64,000 bases of DNA from RPQJ01 sp963706755 (GTDB lineage Bacteria; Pseudomonadota; Gammaproteobacteria; Steroidobacterales; Steroidobacteraceae). Location: positions 124,001 through 188,000 of the forward strand of contig CAVPNH010000014.1 in the NCBI GenBank assembly GCA_963706755.1. Direction: 5' to 3'. Position 1 is the first letter of the stretch, and each line of letters starts with the position of its first letter. Of the stretch, positions 1-8,506 are shown piece by piece. Made by a program: the position numbers and the translations under genes. A model generated the notes under the pieces. That model was given only the letters and a program-made list of their open reading frames with translations, was not told where the DNA came from and ran no database searches.

Positions 1-327
1 CAGGTGACCCACGGCTGCATCCGCCTGTATCCCGAGGACATCGCGGAACTCTTCCCACTGGTGCCGGTGAAGACGCAGGTGAACCTGATCGACCAGACCA
101 ACAAGGTTGGCTGGCAGCGCGGGACGCTGTACGTCGAGCGGCATGCGCCGCTCGAAGGGACCGACAATCCGGCCGACATGGACCCGGCGAATATGGACGC
201 GCTGATCACGGCGGCGATCGCAGGTCACAGCGTCGAGGTCGACTGGCCGGGCGTACGGCGCACGTACGACCAGGCGACCGGCGTGCCCGTGCCGCTGTCG
301 ACGCCCGTGCGCGCCGCACTGCGCTGA
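1..327 (+). CDS. L,D-transpeptidase (YkuD/ErfK family), C-terminal part
   Basis: Only the 3' end is in the window; the frame is open from base 1. The first residues read QVTHGCIRLYPEDIAELF. This is the catalytic HGCIRL signature of YkuD-fold L,D-transpeptidases: the Cys makes the acyl-enzyme and the His and Arg assist. A short C-terminal tail follows (QTNKVGWQRGTLYVERH, typical of the ErfK/YbiS group). Such periplasmic enzymes either make 3-3 crosslinks in peptidoglycan or attach Braun-type lipoproteins to it. A lysine-ending Lpp-like lipoprotein lies 1 kb downstream on the other strand, which makes lipoprotein anchoring attractive, but that is inference. The family call is firm; the specific substrate is not. 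Confidence 0.85.
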   Translation, partial: QVTHGCIRLYPEDIAELFPLVPVKTQVNLIDQTNKVGWQRGTLYVERHAPLEGTDNPADMDPANMDALITAAIAGHSVEVDWPGVRRTYDQATGVPVPLSTPVRAALR

Positions 328-382
328 GCGGGGTGCTACGCTCTTCCTCGTTGCCCAGACGACAGGTGACCAGGCGAAACTC

Positions 383-1222
383 ATGAAACTCGAAAGGCGG
401 TTTCCGCAGCAGCGGGTACTGATCACCGGCGCCAACAGCGGCTTCGGCAAGGCCATGGCCATGCATTTCGGCCGCAACGGATGGCGCGTGGCGGTGACTG
501 GACGCAGGCCCGATGCGGTTCGGGCCGCCGCCGAGGACGTACGCAGGACCGGCGCCGCCGAGGTCCTCGAGATGGTCATCGACGTCGCGAAGTCGGAGGA
601 CTTCGAGGCGGCGGCGCGGCGGGTCGAGGAGCAGTGGGGCGGCCTCGATATCCTGGTCAACAACGCCGGCATCATGGATTCCGCCAAGCTGCACGAGATC
701 ACGCTCGAGCAGTGGCACCGCATCGTGGACATCAACTTCTGGGGTGTCGTCTACGGCTGCCATACATTCGTGCCGATGTTGATCCGGCAGGGAAGCGGCT
801 ACGTCCTGAACATGGCGTCCTCGGCGGGCCTCTTTGCCCTCCCGGAGATGGCCCAGTACAGCGTGCCCAAGGCGGCCGTCATCGCACTCTCGGAAACGAT
901 GAAGGCGGAGCTGACCCGGTACGGAATAGGCGTGACCGTTTCCTGCCCCGCCGCGTTCGCATCCGACCTGCTGAAGGAAGGCATGGACGTGAATCGCAGC
1001 GTCACGCTGCGTTCCCTGGACAAGGATCAGAAGACGGGACGACACACGTCCGAGAGCGTGGCTGCGCATGCAATCCGCAACATGGAGCGGAACCATCTCT
1101 ACGACATCGCGCACGACTCGATGGAGTTTCTCTGGTTCGTGAAGCGACTGATGCCGGAGACGATCTATCGGCTGTTCGCGTGGATGTACGCGAACAAGAA
1201 GTGGCGCTTCAAGGATCAGTGA
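383..1222 (+). CDS. SDR-family NAD(P)-dependent oxidoreductase
   Basis: This 279-residue classical short-chain dehydrogenase has the cofactor-binding motif TGANSGFG near residue 15, the NNAG structural motif near residue 93, a catalytic Ser in the MASSAG strand, and the YSVPK (Tyr-x-x-x-Lys) active site near residue 165. The C-terminal tail of about 50 residues (MEFLWFVKRLMPETIYRLFAW) is hydrophobic and aromatic, as in SDRs that act on lipids or retinol-like substrates. The substrate cannot be read from sequence. It stands alone between the L,D-transpeptidase and the convergent lipoprotein gene. Confidence 0.85.
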   Translation: MKLERRFPQQRVLITGANSGFGKAMAMHFGRNGWRVAVTGRRPDAVRAAAEDVRRTGAAEVLEMVIDVAKSEDFEAAARRVEEQWGGLDILVNNAGIMDSAKLHEITLEQWHRIVDINFWGVVYGCHTFVPMLIRQGSGYVLNMASSAGLFALPEMAQYSVPKAAVIALSETMKAELTRYGIGVTVSCPAAFASDLLKEGMDVNRSVTLRSLDKDQKTGRHTSESVAAHAIRNMERNHLYDIAHDSMEFLWFVKRLMPETIYRLFAWMYANKKWRFKDQ

Positions 1223-1279
1223 GGGCCCGCCACGGGCAGGACGCCGGCGAAGTGAGGTCCTGAGCGACACCCCGAAAAG

Positions 1280-1308
1280 AAGACGCCGCGGGGTTGCCGC
1301 GGCGTCTT
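1280..1308 (-). terminator. Intrinsic terminator for the Lpp-like gene
   Basis: A perfect 12-bp stem (AAGACGCCGCGG paired with CCGCGGCGTCTT) closes a 5-base loop. On the minus strand the stem is followed by CTTTTCGGGG, a short U tract. It lies just past the stop of the Lpp-like gene and may also stop transcription coming from the SDR on the other side. Confidence 0.7.
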
Positions 1309-1337
1309 CGCTCGAACTGCGAGTAGTCGCTGTGCGA

Positions 1338-1652
1338 TTACTTGCCCATCGACTTCTGGAACGCGCGATCGATCTTCTCGCTGTTCGCGTCGCAGCAGGC
1401 CTGCGCAGCCTTGGCAGCCGAACCCGCCTGGTTGGCAGTGTTCTGGGCAGCAGCGGCGGCGTCGGTGGCAGCCTTGGCGGCAGCAGTTGCGGCATCGGCC
1501 GCAGCCCTGGCGGCGGCCGCATCCTGCTGCGCGGCCTTGATGCCGGCGTCGGCAGAGGCGACGTGCTCGTCGAACTTCGACTGGCTCACGCAGCCGGCGA
1601 GGGCAGCGGCAGCGGCGGCAACGGTCAGGACCTTGGCAATGGCAGTCTTCAT
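1338..1652 (-). CDS. Lpp/OprI-like alanine-rich outer-membrane lipoprotein
   Basis: This protein has 104 residues. A Lys-containing N-terminus and hydrophobic segment lead to the lipobox LAGC (Cys about residue 21), so the mature protein should be acylated. The rest is an Ala-rich helix (repeated AAA/AAD heptads) ending in FQKSMGK. Braun-type lipoproteins (E. coli Lpp, Pseudomonas OprI) form trimeric coiled coils and are joined to peptidoglycan through a C-terminal Lys, which is present here. It differs from Lpp in being longer and in having an internal pair of cysteines (ACCDAN, near residue 85). It has its own promoter-like sequence and a terminator. The role is inferred from architecture, because low-complexity Ala helices give weak homology. 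Confidence 0.7.
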   Translation of the reverse strand: MKTAIAKVLTVAAAAAALAGCVSQSKFDEHVASADAGIKAAQQDAAAARAAADAATAAAKAATDAAAAAQNTANQAGSAAKAAQACCDANSEKIDRAFQKSMGK

Positions 1653-1744
1653 GGTTGTCTATTCCTTGGGAGTGACGGGGGTTATCAGAGCCAACTGCGC
1701 CCGCCCGGAAGCCCGGAACGCAGGTCTGCAGTCGTGCGTCGGTG

Positions 1745-1772
1745 ATGCTACCCGATCGCATGCATATGTAAA
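1745..1772 (-). promoter_or_regulatory. Candidate sigma-70 promoter of the Lpp-like gene
   Basis: On the minus strand TTTACA (-35-like), 16 bases and TAGCAT (-10-like) occur about 90 bases before the lipoprotein start. This is a pattern match only. The intergenic stretch also carries the lexA promoter facing the other way. Confidence 0.35.
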
Positions 1773-1828
1773 AGTTAAAGCTACGAGTACACGAAAGCCT
1801 TACGCGGCACTTGCATTGCGACCAGTAG

Positions 1829-1844
1829 CTGTATATAAAAACAG
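1829..1844 (+). promoter_or_regulatory. LexA (SOS) box 1 upstream of lexA
   Basis: CTGTATATAAAAACAG fits the CTG-N10-CAG operator of E. coli-type LexA exactly, and the palindrome extends three bases on each side (TAG/CTA, 1826-1847). It overlaps the AT-rich promoter segment 28 bases before the lexA start codon. Confidence 0.85.
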
Positions 1845-1847
1845 CTA

Positions 1848-1863
1848 CTGTAAATAAACACAG
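1848..1863 (+). promoter_or_regulatory. LexA (SOS) box 2 upstream of lexA
   Basis: CTGTAAATAAACACAG is a second CTG-N10-CAG site. It starts four bases after box 1, so the centres are 19 bp apart, and ends eight bases before the lexA start. E. coli lexA also has two adjacent boxes. The placement predicts autoregulation of lexA and SOS control of the downstream imuA-imuB-dnaE2 genes. Confidence 0.8.
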
Positions 1864-1871
1864 GAACCGCC

Positions 1872-2489
1872 ATGGACGACCTCACCCCGCGCCAGCGCCA
1901 GGTCCTGCGCTTCATCCAGGACGCCGTGATCGAACACGGCATGCCACCCACCCGCGCCGAGATTGCCGAGGCGCTCGGCTTCAAGTCGGCGAACGCGGCC
2001 GAGGAACACCTGCGTGCCCTGCAGCGCAAGGGTGTGCTCGACCTGCGGCCGGGGACCTCGCGTGGCATCCAGCTCCGCGATTCCCTGCGCGAGCAGCTGG
2101 GCCTGCCGCTCATCGGCCGGGTCGCCGCCGGCCGGCCCATCCTCGCCGAGGAGAACATCGAAGCGCATTACCAGATCGATCCACAGCTCTTCCAGCCGCG
2201 GCCCCATTACCTGCTCAAGGTTCGCGGCATGAGCATGAAGAACGCCGGCATCCTCGACGGTGACCTCGTCGCCGTGCATCGCACGCCCGAGGTGCGCAAC
2301 CGGCAGATCGTCGTGGCGCGGCTCGAGAACGAAGTGACCGTGAAGCGCTACCGGCAGGAAGGCACGGTGGTGTGGCTGCTGCCCGAGAACCTGGACTTCG
2401 AGCCGCTGCGAATCGACCTCAAGCACGAGTCGCTGATCATCGAGGGTGTGGTGGTCGGCGTGGTGAGGCAGGAGGCAGGCAGGGCGTGA
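1872..2489 (+). CDS. lexA: LexA repressor, SOS response master regulator and autoprotease
   Basis: This is a full-length 205-residue LexA. A winged-helix DNA-binding domain (residues 1-65, beginning LTPRQRQVLRFI) is joined to the S24 peptidase domain. The scissile Ala86-Gly87 bond (VAAGRP), the nucleophile Ser121 (RGMSM) and the general base Lys158 (VTVKRY) are all present. Upon DNA damage, RecA filaments trigger self-cleavage and derepression. Two LexA boxes precede it. imuA starts 35 bases downstream on the same strand, so lexA heads a lexA-imuA-imuB-dnaE2 cassette. Cassette-borne LexA copies are often second paralogues; whether this genome has another lexA cannot be seen here. Confidence 0.96.
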   Translation: MDDLTPRQRQVLRFIQDAVIEHGMPPTRAEIAEALGFKSANAAEEHLRALQRKGVLDLRPGTSRGIQLRDSLREQLGLPLIGRVAAGRPILAEENIEAHYQIDPQLFQPRPHYLLKVRGMSMKNAGILDGDLVAVHRTPEVRNRQIVVARLENEVTVKRYRQEGTVVWLLPENLDFEPLRIDLKHESLIIEGVVVGVVRQEAGRA

Positions 2490-2524
2490 GGTCACCGGTC
2501 ACCGACCACTAGCCGCGTCTTCCC

Positions 2525-3169
2525 ATGGCCCTCGACGATCTCCTGCGTCAGCACCCCGAGCTCTGGCGTGCGCAGGAGCAGGGCGGAACGACGACGGCGC
2601 CGCGCGGCCTGTCCACGGGATACGCCGCGCTCGACCGCTGCCTGCCGGGCGGCGGCTGGCCACGCCAGGGCCTGATCGAAATCCTCGCGGACCGCTGCGG
2701 CATCGGCGAACTGAGCCTGCTGATGCCGGCGCTCGCCGCACTCGGCCACGATGAACACGAGCAGGGCTGGCTCGCCTGGATTTCGCCGCCCCACCAGCCT
2801 TATGCGCCGGCACTCGCCGCGCGCGGCATAGACCTGCGCCGTCTCCTGATCGTGCGCGCGCAACCCGCGGAGTGGGCCATGGAGCAGGCGCTGCGCTCGG
2901 GCGCCTGCAGCGCCGTGATCGGCTGGGCCGCGTTCCGCGACCGGCAGGGCCTGCGCCGCCTGCAACTCGCGTCGGAGCAATCGCGCAGCATGGCAGTGCT
3001 GTTTCGCACTCTCGCCGCCGGCAACGAACCGTCTCCCGCGGTGTTGCGCATCGCACTCGAGGCCGGCCCCGGCGGCCTCGAAGCGCGCATCCTGAAGAGC
3101 CGCGGCGGACGGCCGGCGACCGTGCAACTCGGCTGGCTCGACCCAGCGGCGCACGCCGCCGCGCACTGA
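2525..3169 (+). CDS. imuA: ImuA, RecA/SulA-like component of the translesion mutasome
   Basis: This 214-residue protein has the ImuA layout: an N-terminal LDDLLRQHPELWRA segment, then LSTGYAALDRCLPGGGWPRQGLIEIL, which resembles the RecA core start, and a C-terminus that ends on polar residues. A classical Walker A is not evident, as usual for ImuA. With ImuB and DnaE2 it carries out damage-induced mutagenic bypass. The start ATG is 35 bases after the lexA stop, and the stop is two bases before the imuB ATG. The call rests strongly on cassette order. Confidence 0.88.
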   Translation: MALDDLLRQHPELWRAQEQGGTTTAPRGLSTGYAALDRCLPGGGWPRQGLIEILADRCGIGELSLLMPALAALGHDEHEQGWLAWISPPHQPYAPALAARGIDLRRLLIVRAQPAEWAMEQALRSGACSAVIGWAAFRDRQGLRRLQLASEQSRSMAVLFRTLAAGNEPSPAVLRIALEAGPGGLEARILKSRGGRPATVQLGWLDPAAHAAAH

Positions 3170-3171
3170 CC

Positions 3172-4854
3172 ATGTCCATGCCCCGGAGACACCGGGCCAC
3201 GCCCGGAGCCATTCCATCTCCCGCGCTCGCGCGGCCCCGGCTGCGGCCTGCGCCGCCGACCGGACGCGGACCCGGCGAGCCGGCGAGTGCCGTCGTGACG
3301 GGCCGCGAACTCTGGCTCGCGATCCACCTGCCGAACTACGTGCTCGAGTCGCTGCGCCGGCGTGTCACGGCTGCGGATCCCACCGCTGGCCGCGTGCCCG
3401 GTGCGGCCACCGTCGTCGTGGATGTGGAGGATGGGGGCAAGGTGGTCTGCGCCTGCGACGTTGCGGCAGCCGCGGCCGGCATCGTGCGCGGCATGGCGCT
3501 CAACTCCGCGCTCGCGCTGTTGCCGGGGCTCTCGGTGCAGGCGCGCGAAATTCCACGGGAGCGCGCCCTGCTCGAGGCCGTCGCCGCCTGCGCGGGGGAT
3601 TTTACGCCGCGCGTCGCGCTCGAGCCGCCTGACGGCGTGCTGCTCGAAGTGCGCGGCAGCCTGAAGCTCTTCGGCGGGGTACGGAAGCTGGTGACCAGCG
3701 TGCGCGAGCGCCTGCAGTCGGTGTGCGTCGAGCCACGGCTCGCGATTGCGCCCACCCCGCTCGCCGCGCTCTGGTTTTCACGCACGGGCGAGGAGGTCGC
3801 ATTGCGAAGCATGCAGGGCCTCGCGAGCCGTCTCGCGCCGCTGCCGCTCGCGTGCACGCGCTGGCCGGCGAAGAGTCTCGAATCACTCGCCACGATGGGC
3901 GTGCGCACCGTCGGCGATTGTCTCAGGCTTCCGCGTGACGGCTTCGCCCGCCGGTTCGAACCGGGGATGCTGCGCGCGCTCGACCGTGCCGTGGGCCGCG
4001 CGCCCGACCCGCGCGCCGCGTTCGCACAGCGGGAGCGTTATGCCGCGCGACGGGAGCTCGAGCCCGAGGTCTCGGATACCGACCGCCTCGGCCGGGCGAT
4101 CGCCCCGCTGCTCGACGAATTGTGCGGGTACCTGCAGGCCAGGGGTTGCGCGGTGGACACGCTCGAGTTCCGGCTCGCGCACCGCGATGCGCCGGCGACC
4201 CGGGTGCGGCTGCGGTTCACCGAGCCTGCGGCGCGGGCGGAGCGCATGGCGGGACTGCTGCGCGAGCGGCTCGCGCGCACGGAACTGCCCGGTCCCGTGC
4301 GCACCGTGCGGCTGCGGAGCGGACCGCTGCTGCAGGCGCGGGAAGAGGCCGGCGACCTCTTCGCGCGTGACCGGGGCGCTGCGGCGGAAGTGCCGCAGTT
4401 CGTCGAGCGCCTGCGCGCGCGCCTCGGCGTGGACGCCGTGCACGGCATCCGGCTGGTGCCCGAGCACCGGCCCGAAGCAGCGTGGGCAATCGGGGACATT
4501 CTCCTTTTTTCCGCTCCACTGCCGAAACGGGCAGGCAAGGTGGGAACGGGAAAAAGGCGAATGTCCCCTGTCACTGCCTCCCGACCGGAAAGGGTGAATA
4601 TTTCCGGTCCCCCGCATTCCCGGCCGCTGTGGCTGCTCGCGGAGCCCCGGCCGCTCGACGGCCTGGAGCGGCCGCACTACGAGGGACGTCTCGAGATCGA
4701 GGATGGCCCGGAGCGCATCGAGTCGGGCTGGTGGGACGGCCGCGACGTGCGACGCGACTATTACGTGGCGCGCAGCACGACCGGCGTGCGCCTCTGGGTG
4801 TTCCGTGAGCGACGGGCAGGGGGGCGCTGGTTCCTGCACGGCGTGTTCGGCTGA
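3172..4854 (+). CDS. imuB: ImuB, catalytically dead Y-family polymerase homologue
   Basis: The start ATG lies two bases after the imuA stop, giving 560 residues. The N-terminus (LWLAIHLPNYVLESLRRR) aligns with Y-family polymerase palm sequence but lacks the acidic DxD metal ligands. This is the hallmark of ImuB, which serves as a hub linking DnaE2, ImuA and the beta clamp. It is longer than usual because residues about 441-480 are encoded by an inserted palindromic repeat (4492-4609). The reading frame passes through the insertion intact and resumes with RPLWLLAEPRPLDG, a typical ImuB C-terminal segment. The linker could alter spacing to the C-terminal interaction region. Confidence 0.92.
   Translation: MSMPRRHRATPGAIPSPALARPRLRPAPPTGRGPGEPASAVVTGRELWLAIHLPNYVLESLRRRVTAADPTAGRVPGAATVVVDVEDGGKVVCACDVAAAAAGIVRGMALNSALALLPGLSVQAREIPRERALLEAVAACAGDFTPRVALEPPDGVLLEVRGSLKLFGGVRKLVTSVRERLQSVCVEPRLAIAPTPLAALWFSRTGEEVALRSMQGLASRLAPLPLACTRWPAKSLESLATMGVRTVGDCLRLPRDGFARRFEPGMLRALDRAVGRAPDPRAAFAQRERYAARRELEPEVSDTDRLGRAIAPLLDELCGYLQARGCAVDTLEFRLAHRDAPATRVRLRFTEPAARAERMAGLLRERLARTELPGPVRTVRLRSGPLLQAREEAGDLFARDRGAAAEVPQFVERLRARLGVDAVHGIRLVPEHRPEAAWAIGDILLFSAPLPKRAGKVGTGKRRMSPVTASRPERVNISGPPHSRPLWLLAEPRPLDGLERPHYEGRLEIEDGPERIESGWWDGRDVRRDYYVARSTTGVRLWVFRERRAGGRWFLHGVFG
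4492..4609. repeat. Palindromic repeat element inserted in frame within imuB
   Basis: Inverted arms GGGGACATTCTCCTTTTTT (from 4492) and AAAAAAGG-like GGGAAAAAGGCGAATGTCCCC positions 4548-4568 face each other across a 35-bp spacer. A second hairpin follows directly at 4583-4609 (GACCGGAAA / TTTCCGGTC). The translated stretch (GDILLFSAPLPKRAGK...) has no counterpart in ordinary ImuB and reads as low-complexity linker. The GGGGACA...TGTCCCC termini look like the dispersed palindromic units seen in several gammaproteobacterial genomes. No other copy with these termini was noticed in the window, so it is most likely a non-autonomous, genome-wide repeat. Confidence 0.75.
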
Positions 4855-4897
4855 GCACCCGGGGTACTGCCGACGTGAGCACGACCGGACCGACGCG

Positions 4898-7800
4898 ATG
4901 AATTACGCCGAGCTGCACTGTCTCAGCAACTTCAGCTTCCTGCGCGGCGCATCGCAGCCGGAAGAACTCGTCGAGCGCGCCGTGGTACTCGGCTACGAGG
5001 CGCTCGCGATCACCGACGAATGCTCGGTCGCGGGCGTGGTGCGCGCGCACGTCGCGGCCCGTGGGCGCCGCCTCAAGCTCATCGTCGGCAGCGAATTCCG
5101 CCTGGTGGACGGGCTGCGCTGTGTGCTGCTTGCGACCAGGCGCAGCGGATACGGGCAGCTCTGCCGCTTGATCACGCGCGCGCGGCGCGCGGCGCCGAAG
5201 GGGGCGTACCGGCTGGAGCGGAGGGACTTCGAAAGAGAAGCGGATAGTGAGCAGCGGATAGCGGATAGCCAGAATGCCGAGACATCGATGGCGCCGCTTT
5301 CTTCACTATCCGCTACCCGCTATCCGCTAACCGCTTTCCCCGGCTATCCGCCAACCGCTTCCTCCGACCTCCTGGCCCTCTGGTTGCCCGCCGACCTGCC
5401 CGACCCCTCCGAGGCCGAATGGCTCGCCGCCGTATTCCCCGGCCGGCTCTGGATCGCCGTCGAGCTCCTCACCACGGGCCGCGACCGCCGGCGGCTCGAG
5501 GCGCTGCAGGCGCTGGGTGACAAACTCGACCTGCCGCTCGTGGCTGCGGGCGACGTGCACATGCACACGCGCGGCCGCCGCGCGCTGCAGGACGTGCTCA
5601 CTGCGACCCGGCTCTGCACCACCGTGGACCGCGCGGGCTATGCGCTGCACCCGAACGGCGAGCGGCACCTGCGCCCGCGTGCGCGCCTCGCGGAGGTCTA
5701 TCCGCCCGAGCTGCTCGCGGCGACGCTCGACGTCGCGCGGCGCTGCGATTTCTCGCTCGACGAGCTGCGCTACGAATATCCGCGCGAGGTCGTGCCCGAA
5801 GGCGAGACGCCGTCCGGCTGGCTCCGGAAGCTCGCGGAGGAGGGCGAGCGACGGCGCTGGCCGCAGGGCACGCCCGCGGCTGCCGGCGCGCTCATCGAGC
5901 ACGAACTCACGCTGATCGCGGAGCTCGGTTACGAGGCGTACTTCCTCACCGTGCACGACATCGTCAACTTCGCGCGCAGCCGCGGCATCCTCTGCCAGGG
6001 CCGGGGTTCCGCGGCCAACTCCGCCGTGTGCTACTGCCTCGGCATCACCGAGGTGGACCCGGCGCGCATGTCGCTGCTCTTCGAGCGCTTCATTTCGCGC
6101 GAGCGCAACGAGCCGCCCGACATCGACGTGGACTTCGAGCACGAGCGGCGCGAGGAAGTGATCCAGTACGTCTACGCGAAGTACGGGCGCCACCGCGCGG
6201 CGCTGACCGCGACGGTGATCTGTTACCGGCCGCGGAGCGCCATCCGCGACGTGGCGAAGGCACTCGGCCTCGATCCCCTGCAGGTAAGCACGCTCGCCCG
6301 GTCCATGCAGTGGTGGGATGGGTCGAACATCGACGCAGGGCGCGTGCGCGAGGCGGGGCTCGATCCCGAAAGCCCGGTGCTCGCGCGCGTGATTGCGCTC
6401 GCCCGCGCGCTGCTCGGCTTCCCGCGGCACCTCTCGCAGCACGTCGGCGGCTTCGTCATCGCGCGCGACCTGCTCGAGGAACTGGTGCCGGTTGAGAACG
6501 CGGCAATGGAGGATCGCACGGTCATCCAGTGGGACAAGGACGACCTCGACGCGCTCGGCCTCCTCAAGGTGGACGTGCTCGGGCTCGGCATGCTGGCCGC
6601 CATCCGCCGCGCCTTCGTCATGGTCGAGGAGTTCCGCGGCACGCGGCTCACGCTCGCGAACGTGCCGGCCGAGGATCCGGCCGTGTACGCGATGATCGGC
6701 CGCGGCGACACCATGGGCGTGTTCCAGATCGAGTCGCGCGCGCAGATGGCGATGCTGCCGCGCCTGAAGCCCCTGAATTACTACGACCTCGTGATCGAGG
6801 TGGCCATCATCCGCCCCGGGCCGATCCAGGGAGATATGGTGCACCCATACCTCCGCGCGACGAAGCGGGCTCGAGCCCGTGAGCTACCCGAGCCTGGAAG
6901 TCGAGGACGTGTTGAAGCGCACGCTCGGCGTGCCGATCTTCCAGGAGCAGGTGATGCAGCTCGCGGTCGTGGCCGCGGGCTTCACGCCGGGCGAGGCCGA
7001 CCAGCTGCGCCGGGCCATGGCCGCGTGGAAGCGCAAGGGCGGGCTCGGCCACTTCGAGGACCGCCTCATCCGCGGCATGCGCGAGCGGGGTTACGCCGAG
7101 GAGTTCGCGAGGCAGATCTTCCGGCAGATCCTCGGATTCGGGGAGTACGGCTTCCCGGAGTCGCACGCCGCGAGCTTCGCGCTGCTCGTGTACGTGTCGG
7201 CCTGGCTCAAGCGCCACGAGCCTGCGGCCTTCACGGCGGCACTCATCAACAGCCAGCCGATGGGGTTCTACGCGCCGTCCCAGCTGGTGCAGGACGCGCG
7301 CCGGCACGGCGTCGAGGTGCGGCCGGCCGATGCGCTCGCGAGCGACTGGGACTGCACGCTCGAGCGGCGCGAGGACGGCACGGCAGCGCTGCGCCTCGGG
7401 CTCCGGGTCGTGAAGGGCCTGTCGCGGCAGGCCGCGCTCCGTCTCGTTGCGGCGCGGGGCGAGCGCGGCTTCGAGAGCGTGCAGGATCTCGCCGAACGGG
7501 CAGGACTCGACCGTCGTGAGCTGGGCTGTCTTGCGGCCGCGGGCGTGCTCGGGGGCTTCGCGGGCCATCGCCACCGCGCGGCCTGGAACGTCGCGGGAAC
7601 GGAGACACCAATGCCCCTGTTACCACGGCCGCGCATCGCCGAGGGCCTTCCCCTGCTGCGTGCGCCGCGCGAGGGGGAGGACATCGTCGCCGACTACGCG
7701 CACACCGGGCTCACGCTGCGGCGTCATCCGCTCGCGCTGCTGCGCCGGCGGCTCGAGGCGCGGGGGATCGTGACCGCCGAGCGCCTGCGCGGGATGCAAA

Positions 7801-8087
7801 ACGGCTCGACGGTGCGCACGGCCGGACTCGTCATCACCCGGCAGCGGCCGGGCAGCGCACAGGGCGTCACCTTCGTGACGCTCGAGGACGAGACGGGCTA
7901 CGTCAACCTGATCGTGTGGCGGGACGTCGCCGAAAGGCAGCGGCAGGCACTTGTCGGCTCACGGCTGATGGGCGTGGCCGGGGAGCTGCAGCTGGAAGGC
8001 GAAGTGATGCACGTGATCGCGCGCCGGCTGGTGGACCTGTCGCGCTGGCTGGGCAGGATCGCTGCGCCATCGCGGGATTTTCACTGA
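4898..8087 (+). pseudogene. dnaE2: DnaE2 error-prone DNA polymerase III alpha subunit (one frameshift)
   Basis: The gene starts at ATG 4898 (NYAELHCLSNFSFLRGAS, the PHP-domain start). The C-family palm motif PDIDVDFEHERR lies near residue 407, the tail of the polymerase domain carries GVPIFQEQVMQLAVVAAGFTPGEADQLRRAMA, and the protein ends with an OB-fold. The frame breaks at about 6857: upstream reads MVHPYLR, and one extra G must be skipped to continue RRSGLEPVSYPS. Corrected length is 1062 residues, normal for DnaE2 plus an insertion of about 35 residues near residue 114 (repeat at 5239-5335). DnaE2 extends primers across lesions with ImuA/ImuB under SOS control. The single indel may be a real mutation or a sequencing error in a GC-rich run. 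Confidence 0.93.
5239..5335. repeat. GCGGATA-based inverted repeat inserted in frame within dnaE2
   Basis: The left arm (5239-5268) contains repeated AGCGGATAG units. The right arm (5306-5335) contains the same unit in reverse complement (CTATCCGCT), with a further copy at 5344-5351. The encoded peptide (EADSEQRIADSQNAE...) is unlike DnaE2 and sits between the PHP-domain segment GAYRLERRDFE and LLALWLPADL. The same unit occurs as three tandem copies in the intergenic space at 14015-14035, so this is a dispersed repeat family rather than part of the gene. Confidence 0.75.
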
Positions 8088-8172
8088 ATCCACAAGGGCT
8101 GGCGACCGGCACGGATGGTCAGGTTCTGCGAGGCAGCGAGCGCCTGCGAGGTGGCCAGCACTCGAGGGGACG

Positions 8173-8421
8173 TCAACTCTTGCGGGGTGGGCGGCCGTCG
8201 CCAATGTCGTAGTCGTCGAAATCGCTCAGGAGTTCGGACGTACGTTTCTGCTCGAGCATCCGCTCGAGCCTGCGCCACGCGGGTTCTTCCACGTTGCGTG
8301 CGGCGCCGCGCTTGCGCTTGTCTAGATCCTGCATCAAACGGTCCACGTCGAGCGCGTCTTCGCCGCCCGCGACGTCGTCGTCCTCTTCTTCGAACTCGTC
8401 TGACTCGGGCTTCTCGGCCAT
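8173..8421 (-). CDS. Small acidic protein, PA3496-like
   Basis: This 82-residue protein is very acidic at its N-terminus (SDEFEEEDDDVAGGEDALD), followed by a basic-amphipathic middle (VDRLMQDLDKRKR, EPAWRRLERMLEQKRTSELLSDFDDYDI). No signal peptide or membrane segment is seen. The pattern resembles small uncharacterised proteins annotated as PA3496-family in gammaproteobacteria; the molecular function is unknown. ATG 8421 is the first start that excludes an implausible arginine-rich upstream extension. It is convergent with dnaE2. Confidence 0.6.
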   Translation of the reverse strand: MAEKPESDEFEEEDDDVAGGEDALDVDRLMQDLDKRKRGAARNVEEPAWRRLERMLEQKRTSELLSDFDDYDIGDGRPPRKS

Positions 8422-8506
8422 TGCGGGACCCGGGAGCTTTCCTTGGTGCGATTTGCGGCCTCTTATACTTCGCTCGCCCCGCACGGGCAAGGCCGGTGCG
8501 GGCTGG

